Positions 57,707 through 64,000 of a DNA stretch of 64,000 nt are shown one piece after another. Numbering within the stretch: the stretch's first letter is position 1; every line of letters starts with the position of its first letter. The stretch is taken from positions 620,001 through 684,000 of the forward strand of contig JAHRHY010000012.1 of assembly GCA_019671135.1 (NCBI GenBank), in the 5' to 3' direction. Made by a program: the position numbers and the translations under genes. Source of the stretch: Linnemannia hyalina. Lineage: Eukaryota; Mortierellomycota; Mortierellomycetes; Mortierellales; Mortierellaceae. Below the pieces are notes generated by a model. It saw only the letters and a program-made list of their open reading frames with translations, was not told the origin of the DNA and searched no databases.

Positions 57707-58866
57707 CAACGACAATAACACCACAATCGCCCCTACGCGTCCACCCATTGCTCAAAATGACCATCGCGATCTGCAGACCACTTTTCCTTCTTCAGACTTT
57801 GCCACAAAGCGACTGAATTTCGAACCCTCCTCCATTACTACTATCCCTACCTCTACTTCTCCTCTTCCCACGACTGCACTTACGGCCGCTCCTCTAGGCG
57901 ACGACGCGACAATACCTCATTCCACTAATACTACCACTACTACCCGACACTACCTTTCAAAGACACCCACCGGCAGCACGTCTTCTCTGACATCATTCAG
58001 AACGACTTCAACTTCTGCATCAACTTCAGTATCGTCTTCGCCTTCGCTGCCTCCACTCTCCTTTGTCGCCCCCACAACCAACCAACAACAGGCTTTGCTG
58101 ATCCCTATCTCTGTCACGGAGTCTTCCTCAAACTCGACGATAACTTCTGCAGTTAGCAAGGGCCATTTGCAGTTTCCGTCCAACTACAACATTAATTACA
58201 ACAGCGTTATTGCTACAACTCTGTCTCTTACACCAGGCGACACTCTCACATCCTTGCCACCGCAAACACCAGCAATCACCATGTCCAGTCCTACAACCAC
58301 CACCTCGCCCATGACAACCCCCAATCTCGGCGGCCACGGCCACTCCAACCTCTTCAACTCCTCCGCCACTGACAACTCATCCGGAGGCGTCCTCCGCAGC
58401 CCATCCCTGAACAGCGCCAAGGGCGGCTCGGCCTCCTCAGCCACCACCGCGAATTCCTCAACCCTCACAGGAAACGGGAGTGGTACGACCGTGGCCGGCA
58501 GTGTTACAGGATTGAGTGGAATGGGTGGGATGAGTGGGATCTCGAGTTCCGGGGTGTCGGATATCAAGCTGAAGAGGTTCTTGGAGCATAACCAGCGGTT
58601 GCAGGAGCAGCTTGAGATGCGCCGGATCTCTGTCACTGAGGCCTCTCAAAGGTAAACACCAGGGGACTAAGGATAAGTTCTATATGTATTTGATCTTTTT
58701 TCGCTTTCACTCACTAACCATGTTGTCCCCCTTCTGCTATAAACCTGAAAATAGTTTGATAAAGTTCGTGATGGGCACCAAGGACTTGCTGATTCCCACC
58801 CTGTGGGGTAACCCACCATCGGACCCCTTCTCGAAACAGGCCACTGGATGCTGCACCATCTCCTAA
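57558..58866 (+). CDS. Heterotrimeric G-protein gamma subunit with long N-terminal extension
   Basis: Two exons (57558-58651, 58755-58866) give 401 residues. The last 67 residues (335-401) are a complete G-gamma: helix 1 DIKLKRFLEHNQRLQEQLEM, then SVTEASQSLIKFVMGTKDLL, a PTLWGNPPSDPF linker and a C-terminal CCTIS. In that tail C398 starts a CaaX box for farnesylation and C397 is a likely palmitoylation site. Fungal G-gamma proteins are usually about 70-110 residues. Here 334 residues of Thr/Ser/Asn-rich sequence precede the domain. They are in frame, start with an ATG in good context and contain no stop, so I keep them. A shorter form from an internal Met (for example just before GGMSGISSSG) is possible. 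It should pair with a G-beta in pheromone or nutrient sensing at the membrane. Confidence 0.88.
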
Positions 58867-59634
58867 AGAGCAAAATCAACAAAATCCTCTCACCTTCTTA
58901 GCCTCCCTTGCCTTTTCGTCTGTTCTCTTTTTCCATAACAAACCATCCACTATTATTTGCTTTTCTTTAACTTCATATCCATACATCCTCCCCGTTGAAC
59001 GGGGATGTGTTTTTAACCAACCTGTTCTCTAAGTGAGGGACAAGCGAGGCAATGTTCTTTTTACTTCCCTTTTCTTTCCTCACTTTTTTTTTTTTACCTC
59101 CTCTCCCTCTCTCTCCCTCCCTCTCTCTCTCACACACACACAAAAGACGAGTAATACATAAAGCCTACATCGTTAAAAAAAATCATCTTGCTGTCAGTTT
59201 TATTTGGTGTTTTTGCTATGCTTTCCAAGGAACATGATGGAAAGGAAGGGAGATGAAGGATCAAGTCATTGAAAAGCGTATATGCGTTTCTGTTTGCCTA
59301 TGTCTGTAATTGTAAGTGTGTTTGAGTTGTGTGTTTTTTTTTTTTTTTTTTTTTTTTTTGGAATGTGTTATGTATGTACAAGTTATGAAAAACGTATCAG
59401 GAGTATACTTCCATTTGAAGTGCTCTCCAGTGTGAAAAAAAAAAGGGGGGGGGGGGGTATTTCGTCGAGAAGAGGAGGAAAAATAACTTCTCTGGATGCT
59501 GGATGCAAAAGACAAAGGAAGGGGAGGGGAAAAAAAAGGAAAAAAGTGTGAAGGAAACTGTCGAGGTGCGTTTGTGCGTATGTAAAAAGGACGACGTGGA
59601 TGAAGAAAAGGCGTGCACGTATAAAAAAAAAATC
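58867..59634. other. Convergent intergenic region
   Basis: The 3' flanks of the G-gamma and LAMTOR1 genes. It contains a CT/AC dinucleotide run (about 59100-59142), a 26-T run (59334-59359) and a 13-G run (59445-59457). No gene was seen. Confidence 0.6.
59334..59359 (+). repeat. T26 tract
   Basis: An uninterrupted run of 26 T lies between convergent genes. Confidence 0.95.
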
Positions 59635-62559
59635 TTATCTCGCTGCGGGCGGTGAGAGGGTCACGATGAGGTCTCCGACATCCTCAACGTCAATTGACTC
59701 TGTAGCCTGGTGAAGTTCACCCATCGCGCTTGCCATCTACACAAACCACAATCGCAATTAGGAACACAAAGAAGGAAAAAAAAGATCGTTAGGAACAATG
59801 TGCACCAGAAATTTCTATTGCTGTGTTGTCGAACAGAAAAACCACATCTCTATTTCTTGTGTGTGTGCATGCACTTACCCAACCAACTGTCTTGGGATCA
59901 ACAGTCTTTTCTGCCAATACTTCGCGCACAGAGGGCGCCTTGATAGAACTACCCGACGAGGTTGATGACCGCTCCCTGGGTGTAGCTGCTTTCGTCGTCT
60001 CGTGCATCTCGTTCGTTTGCGAGTCCGTCCCCGCGGAAGCCATGACTGAGGTCATGCTGTACAGCTTGCGAATGGTCTGTTCGGGCAACTTGACCGTGTT
60101 CAATGCATTCAGGTACTCGTTCGATCGGTCCTGGGCCTCCTGTTGCTGTAGCCTCTCGACATGGAACGTGGAGGGAATGTCGATCAAGTTTCTAAAAGGC
60201 GAAATTGAACAAAAAGTCCGATGGTATGAGTTCTGTGATCATGTAGGGCAAGACAGGCGAAACGGATCAAGGGTTGCAGCTGAAACTGCAAGTGCATGCA
60301 TTCAATGTCAGGCTAGGGTGCGGAGGGCTATTTAGGCCCACATATAAAGAGGCCAGATAGGAGAGGAACCTTGCAAAAAAGAGAGGAGCCTTGCAAAAAC
60401 GAGGAGTGAAAAATAAAGGGCGATGGGTTCGAGATGAACCGTGTAACCATTGTAGAGAGCGATTGGGTGCTTTACGATATCCGCGACTCGAACAGATCAT
60501 TACAGAATGGACGAGAGCAAGAAATAAAAAACACAGTAATCACCACCCAAGCCGAGTGCAATATCGACCCCTCAATATGTCGTGCCTGGGCTCCATTGTA
60601 AGGACAGAAAACAAACAAGCCCATCGAAAAAACAAAAATGGCACGGGCAGAGTTAAAGAGAGAAAAGAGTAAAAAAAAGGGAGAAGACGAGGACGAGGCT
60701 GAAAGTGAAAGAGCGATAGGGAAATGAAGGAGATGTCGAAAAGGGGTAAGGAATACTTGAGGATCGGGGACCAAGTGATGATGAGCATAGCTGCTGACAA
60801 CCTTGTGTGTGGACAAAGGGACAGGGTTGGATGGTCATGAACACTTGGTCATGTTGGCTGTGTTTAACTTACCCTGCGGTCCTCTCGACAATCTTCTGAA
60901 GTGATTCCGTCTCTCGTATTTGGTTTTGTTCACCAAAGGATGCATGAGCCATCCTGTTCGAACTATAGCAGAGAAAAGAATGCAATGCATAACGGAAGGT
61001 CAGTCAACATTCTGGAAATATGCAAAAGCGAACGTCACATAACAGCAGGTACAGCAGGTACAGTTAACAAGGGTCAGTCAGTCAGTCAGGCTAGCCTCGG
61101 CCAACAAGCATTGTTAGACAGGCAGTGGAGATGTGAATGACCCTCTACTCTCTCGATTGGCATTGTTGTTGTCATCACTACTCTTCAGTTATGTCGACGC
61201 TGCCCCACACTACCTCTCACCGTCACCCCTCCAAGAACAACAACAAACATAACCCCCCGCCCGCTCCCTACGTTTTCAGGAACCAAATATTTCGAAGCAG
61301 AAAAAGTGTTGCGGTATCAAAACAAACAAACAAACAACCCCTACTCTCTACTCCAGATCCATACTAACAGCAGGCAACTGACCTTCCCTTCCTTATCCCC
61401 TCCACTTCGTTCTTGTCATTACCACATTGTAAACAAAAACGGTTTGCCCGATAGGTGTGCCAGCTTACCTGCCCAAAGCCAAGGCCAGGCGTTTTGATTT
61501 TCTGTTTCCCGCCAAATGTCGTTGTTCAAACTTCGATAACTAATGTGTCTGCCTAGACCTCTACTCCCTCCAAAAACACAACAATAAAACAAACTCCCTG
61601 CTAATGCAATATGACCAACAAAAAAAACCCCCGAAAGCCGGCTATTTTTTTCCCGCCCAGACATAACGATGAGGAAAACGTGAAGTCGAATTCATAGGAT
61701 GGTGTCGTGTGTGCTCAGTGGACAACAAAGGCAGGAGAGGAAGGTCACTGCAAAAAAAAAAAGCAAGGGTCGCTGCACCCCAACCAATATTCACGACATG
61801 CTCTTGTCGGACCAAAGAGCATGGTGCGCAAAATGTCAAACGAGGCAAGACACACCGTTGTCGCCTCCCTCTTCTAACCAGACCCTTGTGTTGCATCCCC
61901 TATTTTTCTCCTTGCCCTTTACGTTGCCATATTTTGATCAAGGCCCAAGTAGTGACACCTCCACCTTATTGTTGTTAGTAAAAGGGAGGGAATAAGAGTC
62001 GGTTGTACATGTGCAGTACGTACTCATAACGGAGTGCATCGTTGGTCGAGTTCAAGAGCCGTTCCTGCTCCTCCTACGCGACAGATATGCATGTCCAATT
62101 GAAAGGAGAAAATGAAGAGAGCGCTGATATTAGTTTCGTTTTCTGGGTTGTCCTGGTCGGTGGCGGCATTTGGTTGATCGATTGCTGCAGGAGGCAGGTG
62201 TGAAAAAAGCGCAAGTTGTGCGCGATGCTATTCGTATCCTGATGGTCCACTTTCGATAAAACGATGACGAGAGGAGGAGGAGGAGGAAAGATGGGGTGTG
62301 GATAAGGGGGAGTGTTGACAGGTAAAACACGGAAAGTGTGTGGAGTTGTAGGATAAAGGCTGTCCTGGTGTTCCTGAAGCGAAAAGCTGCGCGAGTTGGT
62401 ATGTGTCTTCGCAAAAGAAGTAAAGTGTAATACGGGGGTGGGTGGGTGGTTGTTCGTTGTCTGTTGCATTGGATGGATGAATTGTTGGTGTAGTAGGGTG
62501 TAATTGGGCTGGGTATGTACCTCCTCTTGGTGAGTGTGCTTGCTTCCACAGCAACCCAT
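59635..62559 (-). CDS. LAMTOR1 (p18)/EGO1-like lipidated Ragulator anchor
   Basis: Five exons (62521-62559, 62024-62073, 60873-60962, 59879-60191, 59635-59736) give 197 residues; all frames join. The first exon encodes MGCCGSKHTHQEE: Gly2 for N-myristoylation and Cys3/Cys4 for palmitoylation, as in LAMTOR1. Then come EEQERLLNSTNDALRY, QNQIRETESLQKIVERTAGN and LIDIPSTFHVERLQ (compare NIIDV in animals), followed by helices to NALNTVKLPEQ. A Thr/Ser insert precedes the last helix SVREVLAEKTVDPKTVGW, and the final exon carries EDVGDLIVTLSP. The protein holds the Ragulator/EGO complex and Rag GTPases on the vacuole or lysosome for TORC1 activation. Introns are large for this window; the third from the 3' end is about 1.06 kb. 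Confidence 0.85.
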
Positions 62560-63617
62560 GATGGCGAAAGTGATTTGCAGGTGGGTGGATGGGGAAAGAA
62601 GGGGATGGTGAAGGATGTGATGAGCAGAGGGGAAGGATAGGAATAAGGGAGAAAGGGACAAAGGCGGGAATAGAAGAGAAGGATGGGACGAAGCAGGATG
62701 GGGAGGAGGAGGAGGAGGAAAGGATGCGTTGTTTGTTAAAAGACGAGCATAGAAGAAAGAACAGACGAGAGTGTGAGAGAGTAAGATGTGAGACACACAG
62801 ACAAGGGGGGGGGGGGGGGGGACAGGAAGACTTGTGCATATACATTATTTTTTCTACGACCGTTTTTTCAAAATATATTCTGATTCCTCAGTGAAACAAA
62901 CAAGGTGGTCAGTGATGGTGCCCAGGATCATACCAAGACCAGTCAGGGCAGAGGGTGATGGTGCCTGGGATAGGGATCGACCTTCTATTGATTGTCAGTC
63001 TTTCTTTGGCTGGAAGAAGGGGAGACCATACTATTTGAAATTTCCTTTTCCCCTCAACCGGCTATCTCTCTCTCTCATACTGAAAAAGTCTCTAATGCCG
63101 TGCGTTTTGCTGGTCATTGCTTGTTGTGATGTCTCTATTACTGCATGAATTCGCATTGTTGCTCTCTTTACTGAAGACATTCAATGGTGTCTGTACTCCG
63201 TACAACCATTGGTCTTTTATCCTTTTTTGATCTCAAGTCAGGCAACGAGAGAGTGCTCACTCATGTTTTTTTGTTGTTTGGAAGAGTGAGAATATTTTAG
63301 GTCATTGATCTGAAGAAGAACAGAAGATATAAGACAAAGATAGATAAGAGCGGGTTGAACTATTGTCTTCTGTGCTGGTTGAATTGAATGCCTGGACGAA
63401 ACAGCAGGAACCGTGGACCCGCCCTGCCCGGATCTAGGAACCCTTTGGCATTCGTTTGGTTCCTGTGAACGAACGGACGCGACTACGCCAATCAGCGAAT
63501 CCGTCACGTGTGTGCAAAGTGACCGTTGTGTGTTTTCGATTAAAAAAAAATGTTGAGGGGAGAGAGGGCGCAAAACAACTGGACACAGACCAAGACAAGA
63601 ACTAAAAAGTTGCAGGA
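62560..63617. promoter_or_regulatory. Divergent upstream region of LAMTOR1 and the last gene
   Basis: No exon was recognised. The 250 bp next to LAMTOR1 are purine-rich on the + strand (pyrimidine-rich in its sense) and end in a 17-G run at 62805-62821. The rest is the presumed promoter of the + strand gene starting at 63618. Confidence 0.5.
62805..62821 (+). repeat. G17 tract
   Basis: A run of 17 G, or 17 C in the sense of the LAMTOR1 leader. Confidence 0.95.
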
Positions 63618-64000
63618 ATGGAGGACGCAGCATCTCAAGGACATGGAAGTGCTGATCTCCCTGGAGCGCCCAAGGATCAACAGCCCACTGCTGCCGCTGC
63701 TGCATCAACCACTAATGCAACCCTGATGCAGGTTACTTCTTCGCCTGTAGTTGCAGAGTCATCAGGAGGAAGCGATAGGACTGAGGAACACAAGGAGGGC
63801 GAGGTCATTGGGCAGAGCGGCGATACACCCAATGCTTCCGAACAGCAAATACCAGAGGGGGGTGATATTCACCAAGGATCCAAGCGCCATAAAGAATCCA
63901 AGCATGGTCATTACGGAGGAGAGCAACCCCCAAAGAAGCAAAAGAAACGAATCGATCTTGTCGATCCAGAGGAGGATCTCAAGAACGCCCAGTACTTTTT
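63618..64000 (+). CDS. Partial gene at window end, possible Pus9/Rib2-type pseudouridine synthase
   Basis: An open frame of 127 codons without a stop runs off the window. Residues 1-85 are disordered and Ala/Ser/Glu-rich. A basic patch (PPKKQKKR) is followed by IDLVDPEEDLKNAQYF. This last stretch resembles the segment just before the conserved start of fungal RluA-type pseudouridine synthases (Pus9/Rib2, which continue with a GLR-V-PYY block). The decisive residues lie outside the window, so the assignment is tentative. Confidence 0.55.
   Translation, partial: MEDAASQGHGSADLPGAPKDQQPTAAAAASTTNATLMQVTSSPVVAESSGGSDRTEEHKEGEVIGQSGDTPNASEQQIPEGGDIHQGSKRHKESKHGHYGGEQPPKKQKKRIDLVDPEEDLKNAQYF

Overview
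The window reads as nuclear DNA of a filamentous, early-diverging fungus, most likely Mortierellomycota (Mortierella/Linnemannia type). This placement is inferred from gene content and was not tested. Almost every gene has introns with GT..AG borders. The proteins are fungal: chitin deacetylase, a Dal5-type transporter, ECL1, a CENP-B-like regulator and SGF73. Several other families are missing or much altered in yeasts: a LAMTOR1-type Ragulator anchor, a Stealth phosphotransferase, a possible augmin subunit and a telobox Myb protein. No rRNA, tRNA, CRISPR array, transposase or virus-like gene was recognised.

Layout. 0.5-1.4 kb: a small HIRAN-domain protein (-). 3.7-6.6 kb: a Stealth phosphotransferase (+). 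6.8-10.2 kb: a TTC14-like TPR/RS protein (-). 10.8-13.4 kb: a telobox Myb protein resembling TRF/Taz1 (+). 13.4-14.6 kb: a coiled-coil protein, possibly HAUS2-like (+). 14.7-16.3 kb: a GPI-type chitin deacetylase (-). 17.9-18.5 kb: an ECL1 zinc protein (-). 20.4-21.3 kb: an unknown His-rich protein (+). 21.4-26.5 kb: an 11-exon SAPS-family PP6/Sit4 regulatory subunit (-). 27.5-29.1 kb: fumarase (+). 29.2-31.0 kb: a CENP-B-type DNA-binding protein (-). 31.6-32.4 kb: ribosomal protein eS28 (+). 32.6-35.1 kb: NPR2 (-), divergent from TIM13 at 35.3-36.0 kb (+). 36.7-38.4 kb: an mpaB/rubber-oxygenase family protein (+). 38.9-40.9 kb: SGF73/ataxin-7 (+). 44.4-50.1 kb: a 1574-residue RING + RRM protein (+). 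50.5-53.6 kb: an MFS transporter with a long N-terminal tail (-). 57.6-58.9 kb: a G-protein gamma subunit with a very long N-terminal extension (+). 59.6-62.6 kb: LAMTOR1/EGO1 (-). From 63.6 kb: the start of a gene cut by the window end.

Functional threads. NPR2 (GATOR1/SEACIT) and LAMTOR1 (Ragulator/EGO) act on opposite sides of TORC1 amino-acid sensing. SAPS/Sit4 and ECL1 belong to the same nutrient and lifespan network. Genes are not in operons. Convergent pairs lie very close together (57-219 bp), while divergent pairs share short promoters (202 bp for NPR2-TIM13).

Exon coordinates were worked out by hand from splice consensus, reading-frame continuity and family conservation. Long T-tracts (in the transcript sense) inside introns and pyrimidine-rich leaders upstream of starts recur through the window.
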